A stretch of 64,000 nt of DNA, taken from assembly GCF_039710355.1 (NCBI RefSeq), contig NZ_JBDKWZ010000010.1:186001-250000 (forward strand), given 5' to 3'. The translations under genes and the position numbers were made by a program. Each line of letters begins with the position of its first letter. The stretch's first letter is position 1. The notes below the pieces were generated by a model. It did no database searches. It worked only from the letters and a program-made list of their open reading frames with translations, and was not told the DNA's origin. This document shows, piece after piece, positions 16,991-27,900 of this stretch. Source of the DNA: Rapidithrix thailandica (GTDB lineage: Bacteria; Bacteroidota; Bacteroidia; Cytophagales; Flammeovirgaceae).

Positions 16991-19900
16991 TCATTGATCC
17001 TTAATTTTTAAAAACAGCGGTAGATATATCCAAACCGCCAATACTGAAAACAGTAAGCCTCCCATGGATCCTGAGGCGAAGGCAAACCAGAAGGATTCAT
17101 GTTGCCCCGACCAAACGAAAGGAACCAGGCCCAAAACCGAAGAAAGAATGGTTAGCAACACCGGAATGATTTTGCTGTTATAGGCTTTTAGGTAATAGGC
17201 AAGTTTGTGTTGTCCGAATTTTTTACAATAACTGTTGAAATCGTTGATGATGTATAAGGCTGTGTTGACAACTATACCGCTAAGCAGGATGAACGAAGCA
17301 TAACCTCCTTGGTCGAAGTTAAAATCAAAGAGGTAAAAAGTGAGAAAAACCCCAATAAACGAAATGGGAATCAGGGAAATGACCGCCAGCGGCTGTAGTA
17401 GGGATTCCAATACAATTGCACAGATAAAATAAATTACCAAAATCACGATAAAGAGCAAATAGTATTGGCTTTTACTATCTTTTTGCCATCCTCCCCAGCC
17501 ACGTGCATTTGCTTGATAGCCTAAGGGCAAAATTTCTTTGATGCGTTCCAATTGGCGGTCCATTACGATTTTACTTAATTGGTTAGAGCCGATAAAATCA
17601 TACGCCAAAGCTAATTGGTATTGTTGATTGTTTTTATGGATCTCGTTACCGGTTTTGCGTTTTTCCACACTTCCCAAACTAGCCAATTTGAAAGACTTCT
17701 CCTGAAAGTCCAGAAATTCATTGTTTAAGTTCCAGACATTGAATTTATCTGCCCGTTCAGAAACGAGTGAGACCGGATGCCATTCATTCTCTTGAAAAAT
17801 AGGGGAGAGGGGCATTCGGTAGGTTTGATCCTTTAAATACGCATAAAATTGCTGTAAGGACACATCGTGCAAACCAAATTGCTCCAAGTGAAAATCCAAA
17901 TAATACTCGTGTAGGGGGTTGGCATTCCATCCGAAAGAGCCTGTAATGTCTACTTCTTTGATCCGGGGGTTATTCAATAAGTCACTACGGAGTAATTCGG
18001 CATAGGCATACAGTTGTTCGTAGTTGTAGCCATTCAGGATGATTCCACTGTTTTTATACCCACTACTTAGGGCGTTGCTAAATCCCCTGCCCACTCCGTA
18101 TACACCCCAGTCTACACCTCCAAGACTGATGGCTTTCGTTTCCAGTTGGGATTTGAGGAAATAGGGGAAAGAGCCGTTTTCAAACGCTTCTTTGAAGTGG
18201 ATGTTAATGGATGAGTTACGGTAACTGTTAATCCGGGTTTGAAACATTTCAACTTCATCGAACTTGCTGATAAAGTTTTCCATCTTTTCAATGGCCTGAT
18301 TGAGCTGTTGCACAGTACAGCCCTCCGGCATCTTTCCCGAAACATATAAAGTTGTTCGTTGCGGATCACTGTAAAAAGATTGGTTAAATACCTCTTCGGT
18401 AAATAAGCGAAAACTTCCTCCCAGTGATTTATTTACCCAACTACGGGCGTTTTCATTGTACCAGTCCGAGCCAAGGGTTTGATTGTAGAGAGCTGCCCAG
18501 AAGCTGTTTTCGTGTTCAAGCTTTTCAGGAAACCAATGTACGGGTAAGCCAAAGCCCAGAACCAGTAGCAGGATAAAAGCCCATCGGAAGCGCCTGCCCC
18601 AAAGAAGAAAGCGGCCGTACTGGCCGGTAAACCGTACAACCCTTTGCTTTCTTTTGAAATAGCTTTTGTTTCTTCTTTCTTTTAAACGGATTTTGTCAAA
18701 AAGTGCGGGGATAAAGAAATAAGCGATGAGTAAGGACACCCCCAGATTGACAATTAATACTTGGGCAAAATCGATCAGGTTGATTTGCTGTTGAGCTTTC
18801 AACAAAAAGACGATCAGTACAGAGCCGATAGTGGTCAAAGTAGCTGCCAAGATGGCCAGAAAGACTTTCCGGTTTTTATGATGGCGCAAGTGGTCGATCA
18901 TTACGATGCTGTTGTCGATCATCAAGCCAAAGGAAACGGTAATGCCTGCTAAGGAATACAGGTGAATTTCCAAGTGAAAAAAGTAATAGAAAATAAAAGC
19001 AATAAGCAGGTTGGCAGCCAAGCTGAGGGTGATTATGATCAGGTATCGCCATTGCCGACTGGTGAGTAAGACAAAAGTCAATAAGATACCCATCGAAAAC
19101 AAAGTCCGTAAAAGGATTTTGTGTAATTCTTTGCTCAAAAATTCTGTGCTGTCATAACTGGTCAATAAAGTATACCCGGTGGGCAATTGTTGTTTAATTT
19201 GATGAATTTCTTTCTTTATTGTTTCGGCCAGGTGAAGGGTATTGACTTCTTCCTCGGGATAAATTACCATGTTAACGGTGTTTAGCCCGTTGATGCGAAA
19301 GTAACTGCGGGGTGTCTGCTCCAAATACCGAATTTGTGCAATGTCGGTCAGGTAAATGATCCGCTCCTTATTTTTCTTCAACGGGATCTTTGACCAGTTC
19401 ACTTCTTCAGAAATATCCATTTGCAATTGTACCCTGACTTGTTGAGGATACACCAGGCCGGCTATTTGTACCTTCCCCAAACCCAGAATGTCCTTTCGGA
19501 AGTAGTTGTGTATCCCTTGGGCGATCTCATCACCTGTGATGGACAATTGCCGAATGCGTTCCGCATCAAACCGGATTTCCCATTCAAAAGGTGTGGCTCC
19601 GTATACATTCACTTCGTTGATGCCTTCGAGCTGTGAAAGGTAAGGAACAAGTTGCTCTTTCGCATATTTTTGAATGTGAAAAGGACTGGCATTGGCATTT
19701 AAAGTATAGGTCAGAATGGGAGTGCTGTTTTTCCCGTTGATCCCTAACGAAAGTGTGGGATAGGAAACGCCCTCAGGTAATTCCCGGTAACTCTGACGGA
19801 TCAGGGTAGAGAGTTCAAAACGTACGGCATCCAGATTGATGTGCTTTTTGAAATTGAGATGAATATTTCCTTGCCCTTTTTTAGATACTGAGTTGATATT

Positions 19901-20149
19901 TTGTACCCCCTTTACCGTACTGAACAATCCTTCTAGTTTTGAAGTGACTTCCTGTTCGATCACTTTGGCTGAGGCGTTGGGCCAGGTATAACTAACTGTA
20001 ATACCCGCTTGTGTACGGGAAGGGACGAACTGAAGATTGAGCAAAGGAATAAGGCTTCCTCCAACCATCATAAATAAAACAAAAATAATAATGATGGAAA
20101 ACGACTGGGGTTTATGGCTGCTCATTAATTTATTTGGTAACGATAACAC
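16991..20149 (-). CDS. RND-family efflux transporter, orphan
   Basis: This 1052-aa inner-membrane transporter belongs to the AcrB/HAE superfamily, with a transmembrane helix near the N-terminus (SIIIIFVLFMMVGGSLIPLL), large periplasmic loops and two clusters of helices. TM4 carries GLMIDNSIVMID, with Asp-Asn where AcrB has Asp-Asp. TM10 carries GIVVNTALYIINDF without the AcrB lysine. This is a common pattern in Bacteroidota RND proteins. No adaptor or outer-membrane channel is adjacent, so it may borrow the set encoded at 23.3-29.3 kb. An internal start at residue 9 (MSSHKPQS, position 20125) is also plausible. The substrate is unknown. Confidence 0.9.
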   Translation of the reverse strand: MLSLPNKLMSSHKPQSFSIIIIFVLFMMVGGSLIPLLNLQFVPSRTQAGITVSYTWPNASAKVIEQEVTSKLEGLFSTVKGVQNINSVSKKGQGNIHLNFKKHINLDAVRFELSTLIRQSYRELPEGVSYPTLSLGINGKNSTPILTYTLNANASPFHIQKYAKEQLVPYLSQLEGINEVNVYGATPFEWEIRFDAERIRQLSITGDEIAQGIHNYFRKDILGLGKVQIAGLVYPQQVRVQLQMDISEEVNWSKIPLKKNKERIIYLTDIAQIRYLEQTPRSYFRINGLNTVNMVIYPEEEVNTLHLAETIKKEIHQIKQQLPTGYTLLTSYDSTEFLSKELHKILLRTLFSMGILLTFVLLTSRQWRYLIIITLSLAANLLIAFIFYYFFHLEIHLYSLAGITVSFGLMIDNSIVMIDHLRHHKNRKVFLAILAATLTTIGSVLIVFLLKAQQQINLIDFAQVLIVNLGVSLLIAYFFIPALFDKIRLKERRNKSYFKRKQRVVRFTGQYGRFLLWGRRFRWAFILLLVLGFGLPVHWFPEKLEHENSFWAALYNQTLGSDWYNENARSWVNKSLGGSFRLFTEEVFNQSFYSDPQRTTLYVSGKMPEGCTVQQLNQAIEKMENFISKFDEVEMFQTRINSYRNSSINIHFKEAFENGSFPYFLKSQLETKAISLGGVDWGVYGVGRGFSNALSSGYKNSGIILNGYNYEQLYAYAELLRSDLLNNPRIKEVDITGSFGWNANPLHEYYLDFHLEQFGLHDVSLQQFYAYLKDQTYRMPLSPIFQENEWHPVSLVSERADKFNVWNLNNEFLDFQEKSFKLASLGSVEKRKTGNEIHKNNQQYQLALAYDFIGSNQLSKIVMDRQLERIKEILPLGYQANARGWGGWQKDSKSQYYLLFIVILVIYFICAIVLESLLQPLAVISLIPISFIGVFLTFYLFDFNFDQGGYASFILLSGIVVNTALYIINDFNSYCKKFGQHKLAYYLKAYNSKIIPVLLTILSSVLGLVPFVWSGQHESFWFAFASGSMGGLLFSVLAVWIYLPLFLKIKDQ

Positions 20150-20614
20150 TAAAATAGTAAGGGAGTTTAAAAGTAAGTATTTTTACTAAATAAAAAAGCA
20201 CTTTATCTTGTCATTATTGAGCATCTTTTTGATCTGTAATTTTAAGTTGTACAGGAAGATTACTTTATATTCCAATTAAGTAAGATATTGAAAATTCGTT
20301 TCGGGGGCCGCCCTGCGGGAGATGTTCCATCGGGAGGTCGTCTCTTGGGTGGTAAAGGTTTTCCGTTTAGGGTTCTCAAAAGGCTGTGAATAGAGTTTTC
20401 CCCATAGAAGGAAATTTAAATATGTTCTAATTAGCCCTATTATGGGTATGTATATTTTTGTATTCAATAATATACATACCCACTTGATAAGTGGAGGATA
20501 ACTTATTATTTTTTATACCTTATAATAGGTGTTTTTTATTGATACTGATCAAAAAGATTGTTAATTTTAACCTATTAACTAACATGAAAAATATTTTCTG
20601 AAAAAGTAGTTACA
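20150..20614. other. Intergenic region between divergent genes
   Basis: This 465-bp AT-rich gap has no supportable gene. A 63-codon minus-strand frame crosses it but has no family signal. Its only marked structure is the long inverted repeat at 20444-20481. Confidence 0.5.
20444..20481. repeat. Perfect 13-bp inverted repeat
   Basis: GGGTATGTATATT (20444-20456) and AATATACATACCC (20469-20481) are exact reverse complements around a 12-bp AT-rich spacer. CACTT-GAT-AAGTG follows at once. There is no T tract, so it is not a typical terminator. A dimeric protein-binding site or a recombination site are possible. Confidence 0.6.
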
Positions 20615-20965
20615 ATGACCCTGAAAAAACTTTACACTACCCTTCAAACTAAGGCTCAATTTTACATTGAGTCCGCCATACTGACATTGGTCAGTTTAAT
20701 GATTTTTAAAATTTGGTTGGATTATTCTTGGTATTATGTAGGCTTGGCCGCCTTTGGTATTGAAGTTAGTTTGATTTATGCCTATCTCAAATGGCCTAAG
20801 TTTTATGATGGATATACTTTTGGCATTTCGATCATCTATGCCTTGGGTGGCTTTTATTACGGGTACAGCTCTATGGATGCATCCGTACTGTTTGGTGTAT
20901 TTATGGCTTGTTTTTTATTTTTATTGAGTTTGTTTGCCCATATTCATAAGTCTTCAGAGCAATAG
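20615..20965 (+). CDS. Small integral membrane protein, unknown function
   Basis: This 116-aa protein has four likely membrane segments at about residues 18-37, 39-58, 68-86 and 88-109, with short loops and a hydrophilic end (HIHKSSEQ). I do not recognise the family and see no catalytic motif. It is monocistronic: a long AT-rich leader precedes it and a terminator hairpin follows. Coding status rests on its clean length, the membrane pattern and the terminator. Confidence 0.7.
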   Translation: MTLKKLYTTLQTKAQFYIESAILTLVSLMIFKIWLDYSWYYVGLAAFGIEVSLIYAYLKWPKFYDGYTFGISIIYALGGFYYGYSSMDASVLFGVFMACFLFLLSLFAHIHKSSEQ

Positions 20966-21008
20966 AAAGTAAGCGAAAATCAAACTTTAAAATACTGATG
21001 AATTTGAA

Positions 21009-21049
21009 ACACTTCTCTGAAATTATGGTTTCAGGCGAGGTGTATTTTT
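21009..21049 (+). terminator. Intrinsic terminator
   Basis: ACACTTCTCTGAAA pairs with TTTCAGGCGAGGTGT, with one mismatch and one bulge, and ATTTTT follows. It lies 44 bp after the small membrane-protein gene. Confidence 0.7.
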
Positions 21050-21518
21050 CGGAAGGTTAGGGAGAGTAAACAAAGGCCAAAACTTCTTGCCTGAATTTTA
21101 TCTGAAGTGTACTTTCAAGTAAGAAATTGCTGCATTGAAGTGTTTGAAACTTCTCCTCAATTGCTGCAAATATGCCTGTAAAGATGATTCATACTTAATT
21201 TTTGTGATTTTAAATGAATTATGTAATAAAATATATAAAAAGTGGCTGCTTTTGCTTTTTAAAAGTTTGAACACCTGTTCAATATAATTTTCTTATAAGT
21301 GTTTTGGGAATAATTTGATAATAAGGGAGTTATAGGGGTGTTTGTGTTTTTGTTAATTACCTACTAATTGGCGTTTTTTGCTGAGTTTATCTTGGGTTAA
21401 AAGAAATAAGTTATGTAATTATTTGTAAATAATTAGCTTTTCCAAAGAATGTTTTGGTGAAAAATTTGGTAAAAGGCTTGTGGACATTTTTATAATTTCT
21501 AAACCAAATTTTTATTAA
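21050..21518. other. AT-rich intergenic region
   Basis: No gene is supported in these 469 bp. A direct repeat ATTGCTGCA (near 21126 and 21162) surrounds a weak GAAGT/ACTTC hairpin. Promoter elements for the following barrel gene probably lie here but could not be pinned down. Confidence 0.4.
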
Positions 21519-22073
21519 ATGAAAAAGTTAATTTTTACTGTTTTAGCTCTGGTAGCATTTTATTCAGCTTCTACAGCACAAGAATTCAAAAAGTTTAGTG
21601 TGGGATTAGGTGCGCTTTATGCAATACCTAGTAGTGGCGACTCTTATAAAGGTGGTGCCGGATTTTACCTGGAGCCACACTATAAGTTAAATGACAATAT
21701 TGCGGCCGGTTTACGTATGGAGTGGGCCGTGATTGGAGGTGCTGATAAAGATGGACAAGAGGTAAGTGTATCTGCTTTAGGATCCTACTTGTTAACTGGA
21801 GAGTATTATTTTTCTAGCACTAAAGTAAGACCTTTTGCCGGCGCGGGTTTAGGTCTTTATACTTTAGGTACTGCAGAAGTTGGTAGTGGTAACAACGAGG
21901 CAGAAATTGAAATGGGTACTAAATTCGGATTTGCTCCGAGAGTGGGCGTCTTGTTAAGTCACTTCCGCTTAGGATTGGAGTACAATGTAATCACCGGATT
22001 GGATGATAACATTGACTCAAGAAATTACCTGGCAATTAAAGCAGGGTTTGATATTGGAGGTGGTAAAAAATAA
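21519..22073 (+). CDS. Outer-membrane beta-barrel protein, porin-like
   Basis: This 184-aa protein has a clean signal peptide (MKKLIFTVLALVAFYSASTAQ) and alternating aromatic/polar strands typical of the small 8-stranded OmpW/opacity-type barrels (FYLEPHYKLNDNIAAGLRMEW, KVRPFAGAGLGLYTLG). The C-terminus (AIKAGFDIGGGKK) is not the classic terminal aromatic. Such proteins are common in Bacteroidota and mostly of unknown role. The gene is monocistronic, with a long AT-rich leader and a strong terminator. Confidence 0.85.
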   Translation: MKKLIFTVLALVAFYSASTAQEFKKFSVGLGALYAIPSSGDSYKGGAGFYLEPHYKLNDNIAAGLRMEWAVIGGADKDGQEVSVSALGSYLLTGEYYFSSTKVRPFAGAGLGLYTLGTAEVGSGNNEAEIEMGTKFGFAPRVGVLLSHFRLGLEYNVITGLDDNIDSRNYLAIKAGFDIGGGKK

Positions 22074-22096
22074 TTTTATCATCCATTATTCTATAG

Positions 22097-22124
22097 AAGG
22101 CAGTCAGCAATGGCTGCCTTTTTT
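22097..22124 (+). terminator. Intrinsic terminator
   Basis: AAGGCAG (22097-22103) pairs with CTGCCTT (22114-22120), followed by TTTT. It lies 24 bp after the barrel gene stop. Confidence 0.85.
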
Positions 22125-22222
22125 ACGTTGTACTTGTCAGATTCTCAATCATGAACTTTTTGAATGATTACCATTAGTATTTGTCTTTGTTGTGAAAAAT
22201 CCAATGCGCTTCCTGGAAAAAG

Positions 22223-22675
22223 TTGTCTTATTTTATTAATTTCCTAAAAGGAAGCTTGAATAGAGCATTCGAACAGGGTAAAATTACTCTGAAGAAGGCT
22301 TCAAATATTCACTTTACTTTTATTGACAGCTCTTCACTATTAACCCCTAAGCCCATGTTTCCTGGTAAGAAACCCATCCTGATTCCCAAGCATCATTTCA
22401 AATGCATGTTTAGTGTTGACATTGATACACATGCCAATGTTACTGTTTCCGGAATACGATTTCTGGAAGTGGCTTACGATGAAAACCTCTCTATGAATGC
22501 GAAATTTTGTAAGCATGAACACTTGCATATCGGTAATAAGTATATCAATATCAACAAGCTTTATCAGGACTTGTTAAACCACTTGAAAGATAAGCTAATA
22601 GAAGAAGCAAAGGAGGTGGAAGGGAAATTAAAAGTGGATTCTATACTAAAGTCCAGTCATATAAAGTTTCCTTAG
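22223..22675 (+). CDS. Hypothetical protein
   Basis: This 150-codon frame opens with TTG (MSYFINFLKGSLNRAFEQGK); the true start may be further in. It has no signal peptide. The middle is beta-rich (FKCMFSVDIDTHANVTVSGIRFLEV) and the end is a charged helix (YQDLLNHLKDKLIEEAKEVEGKLK). I recognise no family. It could be a degraded or orphan gene beside the aldehyde dehydrogenase scrap. Confidence 0.5.
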   Translation: MSYFINFLKGSLNRAFEQGKITLKKASNIHFTFIDSSSLLTPKPMFPGKKPILIPKHHFKCMFSVDIDTHANVTVSGIRFLEVAYDENLSMNAKFCKHEHLHIGNKYININKLYQDLLNHLKDKLIEEAKEVEGKLKVDSILKSSHIKFP

Positions 22676-22859
22676 GTTTTTTTTAAACCTACATTTATTC
22701 AATAGCATTCCTTTAAAGCTTGGGATGGATCAACCTTATAGGGTTTATCCTAAATTACATAAATGAATAAACGGGTGGAATTGACAGGGCAAGAATTATT
22801 CATACTTTTTCCTGTGCTGCTTTCTTCCTGCCATTAGGGTTTGGTTCACCCCGAATCAC

Positions 22860-23183
22860 TATAACCACTTCAAAGTCTAGTCAATTAGTCTCCTTTTAAA
22901 ATTAGTGTAAGGAGGGGTAAGAAAGTCTGTGGGGCTGAAAGGGAATACTTGTTTTAAAATGCCTCGCTCATTGGAAAATTCACGAAAACCAAAATAATCG
23001 TGTGACTTGCCTATACCACTATAGTTGGAGCCGCCAAAGGGCAGGTTGGTGTTATTATGATGTACCAAACTATGATTGATACAGGTATTGCCGGCCTGGG
23101 TGCTTTGCAACCAATAGCGTATATGCTTCTGGGTTTTAGAATAAATGTATAGAGCCAAGGGTTTTTCTTTGGCATTAATCAAA
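22860..23183 (-). pseudogene. Orphan 3' end of aldehyde dehydrogenase (direct repeat, left copy)
   Basis: These 324 bp match 44248-44571, the 3' end of the intact aldehyde dehydrogenase gene, without indels and with about eight substitutions, nearly all transitions. The frame (LINAKEKPLALYIYS... to RRLID) covers about the last 108 residues and meets a stop a few codons early. Everything upstream of this segment is unrelated, so no functional enzyme is made. Both copies have the same orientation and bracket a 21-kb block, which suggests insertion or segmental duplication. Confidence 0.9.
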
Positions 23184-23276
23184 ACTTCGAAGAAGCCTCT
23201 CCCACAACGTATTTTAGACATGCTCTCATGGACTTCATACGAACCGGTCTTTTGTGTTCTTCTTTTTCCCGCAAAA

Positions 23277-24779
23277 TCAACGAACCATTTGCTTAAAATC
23301 AATTGATAAAGGTTGTTCCTTCCGAAAGTCGTACAGGGTCAGTTGTTGCACTTCATAATACAATTGCCAAAGGGTATAGACAGCCCGAATGAACCCTTCC
23401 TGGGCGTCTTGCCGGGTTTGTGAAGCCGAATTGAGTTGAAGTACGTCTGTTTTGCCCAAAACAAAGCGCTTTTTGGTGAGTTCATAGGCTTGTTCAGCGA
23501 TATCCGCGGCCTGTAAGGCACTGTTTACCAGTTTGTGCTGTAGGTTAAAATCGATTACTTTTAGCGCTACTTTCTGCTCAAAGTCCAAGCGGGTCTGTTG
23601 TATTTCCAAGGTGGCTACTTCTTTTTGTTTTTCAGCCATCAGGCGTTGGCCTTTGCGCTGCCCCCAGTCTGCCAAGGGGATTTGCATACCTACCCGTACT
23701 TGTTGCCGGTTTGCCAAGTCCTGATAAGCTTGGTTCATTTCCGTTGCACTATTGTTCAGTCCGAAGCTGGCCATCAGGTTGGCATTTAAGCGGCTTTCTT
23801 TTCGGGCTTTGTCCAAATTGCGAGAGGCCTGAAGATTTTTTTCCTGTAAACCGATCATTTCCGGATTATGCTGAATGGCCCGGGCAATGGCTTGGTCCAC
23901 GGCTATCTGTTGGGGGAAGGCTCCTTTGGGTAATTCGGGTTGTATGGCGGTATTTTCGTCATAACTCAAAAAAGAATTCAAATTAAACTGTGCTCGTTGG
24001 ATGTGCTTTTCAGCTTGGGCCAGCGCAATATCGGCCTTAAACTTATTGAGCTCGAGGTTAAGTAGTTCTTCTTTAGGGATGGCGGCCAAGGCAAAGCGCT
24101 TCTTTCCGATTTGATAGAGTGTATCGGAGGTACTGCGGTTGTGTAGGGCAATTTCTTTTTGTGTATGGGCTAAAAGTACCTCAAAATAACGGGCGATGGC
24201 TTCCAAGTGAATTTGTTGGGAGTTTTCGATAAATTGTTGCCGGGCAAGTTGGTATTGCAGTGGTTGTAAGCGTTTTTGCCATTTAAACTCATTAAAACCC
24301 AACAAGGGTTGGTGATAGGTAAGTTGTACGGGGCTGGCGTTATAGGCTGAAAATTCCGGGCTGTTCAGGTTTTCCAAATGGCTTAATCCGGTGGAAAGTG
24401 ACAAAGTTCCCCCGCTAAAGCCTAGGTTCTGACTGATATACACAGAGGAGTTTGCATAGTAAGTCTGTTGTTCCCGGAAGACATCTACATCGTTTTCCGG
24501 ATCGTACCGCTGGATAAAGGAGCGGTTGTAATCCACAGGTGTAAGATCCAGTCCGATGTGTGGCAACAAGCTGGCTTTATAGGACCGGAATTGCCAATAG
24601 CCGGCTAGGTATTGATTATTGGCCCTCAATGCAATCAACGAATGGGTTTGGGCCCTTTCCAATACTTGATCCAAGGTTAAGGCACGGGTTTCTTGTTGGG
24701 AAAAGCAAGGCAAACTCAACATTAAGAGGGACAGTATGGTGTATGGTGTTTTGAAAAAATTTTCTTTTAAGGGTTTCAT
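23277..24779 (-). CDS. TolC-family outer-membrane efflux channel
   Basis: This 500-aa channel protein has a signal peptide (ending CFSQQ, ~28) and two OEP repeats rich in long coiled-coil helices (LTLDQVLERAQTHS at the start; KVALKVIDFNLQHKLVNSALQ, ELTKKRFVLGKTDVLQLNSASQTRQDAQ towards the end). It would form the trimeric exit duct for the RND pump encoded just upstream on the same strand. Gene order adaptor-RND-TolC is typical. A MITE-like repeat lies between this gene and the RND gene. The stop is about 94 bp from the aldehyde dehydrogenase scrap. Confidence 0.94.
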   Translation of the reverse strand: MKPLKENFFKTPYTILSLLMLSLPCFSQQETRALTLDQVLERAQTHSLIALRANNQYLAGYWQFRSYKASLLPHIGLDLTPVDYNRSFIQRYDPENDVDVFREQQTYYANSSVYISQNLGFSGGTLSLSTGLSHLENLNSPEFSAYNASPVQLTYHQPLLGFNEFKWQKRLQPLQYQLARQQFIENSQQIHLEAIARYFEVLLAHTQKEIALHNRSTSDTLYQIGKKRFALAAIPKEELLNLELNKFKADIALAQAEKHIQRAQFNLNSFLSYDENTAIQPELPKGAFPQQIAVDQAIARAIQHNPEMIGLQEKNLQASRNLDKARKESRLNANLMASFGLNNSATEMNQAYQDLANRQQVRVGMQIPLADWGQRKGQRLMAEKQKEVATLEIQQTRLDFEQKVALKVIDFNLQHKLVNSALQAADIAEQAYELTKKRFVLGKTDVLQLNSASQTRQDAQEGFIRAVYTLWQLYYEVQQLTLYDFRKEQPLSIDFKQMVR

Positions 24780-24821
24780 AAATTAGGACTTGTTTAAAAT
24801 GGTAGTCAATGACTCTGTTAT

Positions 24822-24983
24822 TGAAGTGAATTAACCTTTTTCTTTTTCCTGAAAAATGCTTCAAACACGCTTCTTCTGTATTCCTTTTTTCAACAATAGC
24901 TTTGGCTATTCTCTTCAAAAAGTGCCTTGATCAGCCGGTTTGCTTCCATCTTCGGTCAAAAGCTATACGTTTAAACCTCTTCA
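24822..24983 (-). repeat. MITE-like repeat, copy 1
   Basis: This ~162-bp element is the reverse complement of elements at 41382-41531 and 42755-42917. Its ends are imperfect inverted repeats (TGAAGTG... / ...CACTTCA) and it holds conserved strings such as TTTTGACCGAAGATGGAA. It fills the gap between the RND and TolC genes and supplies the RND stop codon. No intact protein is encoded, and the 100-aa frame that crosses it runs into tolC out of frame. Confidence 0.75.
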
Positions 24984-27900
24984 TTCCTTTCTTTTTCCCT
25001 TATTCAAATAATAATAACACAATGGGATAAAATATAAACTTACTAGCGTGCCTATTGTCATTCCTCCGATGACAGCCAAAGCCAACGGTTTTTGCAAATC
25101 GACCCCCAAGCCTTGGCTGAACAGAAAGGGTAATAAAGCCAACACCGTTGTCAAGCTTGTCATCAATATGGGTTTTAGTCTGCGTTGTCCGGCGAGGGCC
25201 AAGGCTCGCAATAGTGAATAACCCTGACTACGGAGTTGGTTAATGGTGTCGATTTTTAAAATGGAATCGTTGATGATAATCCCAGTCATCACGATAATCC
25301 CGATCATAGACATCAGGTTGATACTGGCTCCGAAAAGTTTCAGCATCAAAAAGGCTCCGAAAATATCGATTGGTACTTCCAATAGGACAATAAAAGGTAA
25401 AGTCAGTGACTCGAACTGGGAAGCCAGAATAAAATACAAGAGCATTAAGGAGATACCGAGAATAATCAATAACTCACGGATCATTTCCCGGTTGGAAAAG
25501 AGACTTCCGGCAAAAGAAACTTCAAAGTGTTTGTCTTCTGTGACTACTTGTTGTATTTGCTTTATGATGCTTTCACTTTCTGCTTCCGACACATCCAGTT
25601 TTACTGGAAAAAATTCACCTTCCTGCCCGGCACGAAGGGTCTTTATATCTATTCCTTTGTCTTCGCGAAGCAAGTTACGCACCGGAATCATTTTACCTTT
25701 TTGATTTTCAATCTGCGTGTAGGATAGTACATCCCGGATCCTTTGGGGTTTTCCTCCCAGAATGACCGGGGTAAAGGCTTGATTTTCCGTAATCACCATG
25801 ATTTTATTTTCGTTGAAAGCGCTTTTGATTTTTTGATGCAAAGCATCGAACGACACATCGTAGGCAAGTAGTTTTACCGGGTCAGCTTTCAGGATCATAT
25901 GTTCTTGCCAGGCAATGGGTGGTACGGAGTGACCTTTTAAGGTTTGTTGTAATTTTCCATGCAAGTTTTCCAGAAATATGTTGTTTTGCGGGCCCTTTTG
26001 GACAGCCCGTAACCGGGCTACTAAGGGAGCTTCACTTTTCGAAAAAAGGAGATTGAATAAATTACCGACCTCTTTAAATTCAGCTTGGGCTTGTGGAAAT
26101 GTGCCGGCCAGGTACGCATTCAGGTTTTGTCGAAGCGTTTTTAGATCTTGGGATTGAGGCACCTTGAAATACACTAAGGCTTCCGAAGGGCCCAGCTCAT
26201 GGTTGCGGTCAAGTAAGTATTGTTGTTGGCCTACCCAACAGGTATTTTGGAGGGACAATTTCTTTGTCTGTTGCACCAACTTTTGGGTCCTCCGGTTATT
26301 TTCATCTAGGTGAATACGTTCGTTCCAGTCAATATGTAACAGTATTTCTTGTTGAGTGACGGGCGGAAGTTTTTCTTTATTTAATTGGGTATACAACCAA
26401 GTACAGCCAACCAACATGAGTAGAAAAATCCCCCATAACATATCCTGGTGGCGCATGGTCAGCCGGAAGCCTTTTTCGTAAAGACGTTCGTAATTGAGAA
26501 ACCGAATCCTTTGTGATAAGGAAGTGCTTGTATGCGGTTTTTTCTGATAAAAAAACTTGAAATACACTGGCAATAACGTGACGGATACGGCTAGGGAAAC
26601 TGACAAACCAATGGTAATGGAAATGGCTTGATCGTAAAACATGGCTCCGGAAATTCCACTGAGAAAGATCAAGGGGATAAATACTGCACAGGTAGTCAAT
26701 ACGGAGCTCAATAAAGGGCGGAAAACTTCATTGGTTCCTTGTACACAAGCGTTGAGTAATTTGCCGTTTCGTTGGTATTGTTGGTTGATGTTATCGATTA
26801 CGATAATGGAATTATCAATCATCATTCCAACCCCCAGTACCAGACCCGATAAGGAAATGATATTGATGGACAATCCGACCAAGTGAAAGAAGAGTAACGA
26901 GACGATCAGGGAAGCCGGAACGGATATACCGATAAGAATGGGGGATTTAAAATCTTTTAAAAAGAAGAACATAATAACAAAAGCAAAAAGAGCCCCCCAT
27001 ACCAAGCTTTGCGTCAAGTTGTCGATGGAATAGTCCAAAAGAAGGGTTTGATCACGAGTGATTTCGAAAGCTATATTTGGATAATCCCGTTCAAAATATC
27101 CGACTAATATGTGTAAGTTTTCTTTTAAAGAAGCCATTTGGGCATCCGATTGTTTAATCACGGCTAGGGACAGGGCATTTTTTCCATTGGCCGTCACCAG
27201 GCCTTTTCTTTTTTGCGGGTGTTCAATAACCTGTGCCAGATCTTTGAGTTGCAGCAAACGGCCTTCGAGTTTCAGATAGATTGCTTCAATATCTTGTTTG
27301 TTTTGTAGGGAAGAGGCAAAACGGATATTGTATTGGTATTGTCCGTCCCGGATCAGGAGATTACCCAATTGTAAATTCATGCGTTTGATGCTTTGTTCCA
27401 GTTGGGAAAGGGTGAGGCCCAGCCCTTCTAGCTTGGATAGGTCAGGGAGGATTAACAACTCCGGAAATACCTGCCCGCTCATATCTACCAAGGCCACTTC
27501 GTTAAGCTGTTCGATGCGTTTTCGGATTACTTGACCGGCAAAATTACTCAGCTCTGCAAATTTTTGAGGAACGGGAAAACGCTCATTGTGAGTACGTATG
27601 TGAGCTGTTTCCTCTTTTAAGGTTAGGTTTAGGTAGAAGACGGGAATATCGCTTGCACTGGCTTTGACCACACGGGGGCGGTCCATATCCCGGGGAAGGT
27701 TATTCATTGAACGGTCGACCTTTTCATTGACTTCGATAAACGCAAAATCAATATCGGTTCCATAATCAAACCGCAATTGAATGATGCCGTGTCCATCGCG
27801 GGTTTCGCTATGGATATCGTCCAGATGAGCGACTTGCATCAAGTTTTGCCGTAAGGGCCTGACTACCGAGCTTTCCAGCTCTCGGGCCGACAAGCCTTCT

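Noticed and set aside
20276..20467. 63-aa minus-strand ORF
   Set aside because: It overlaps the inverted repeat, lacks any recognisable domain, and has an arbitrary frame in an intergenic gap.
22877..23302. 141-aa minus-strand ORF as a functional protein
   Set aside because: Its C-terminal ~108 residues are the orphan aldehyde dehydrogenase end without a catalytic domain, and the first 40 residues have no support.
24616..24918. 100-aa minus-strand ORF
   Set aside because: It reads across the MITE-like repeat into tolC in another frame. Similarity to the 41.4-kb frame only reflects the shared repeat.
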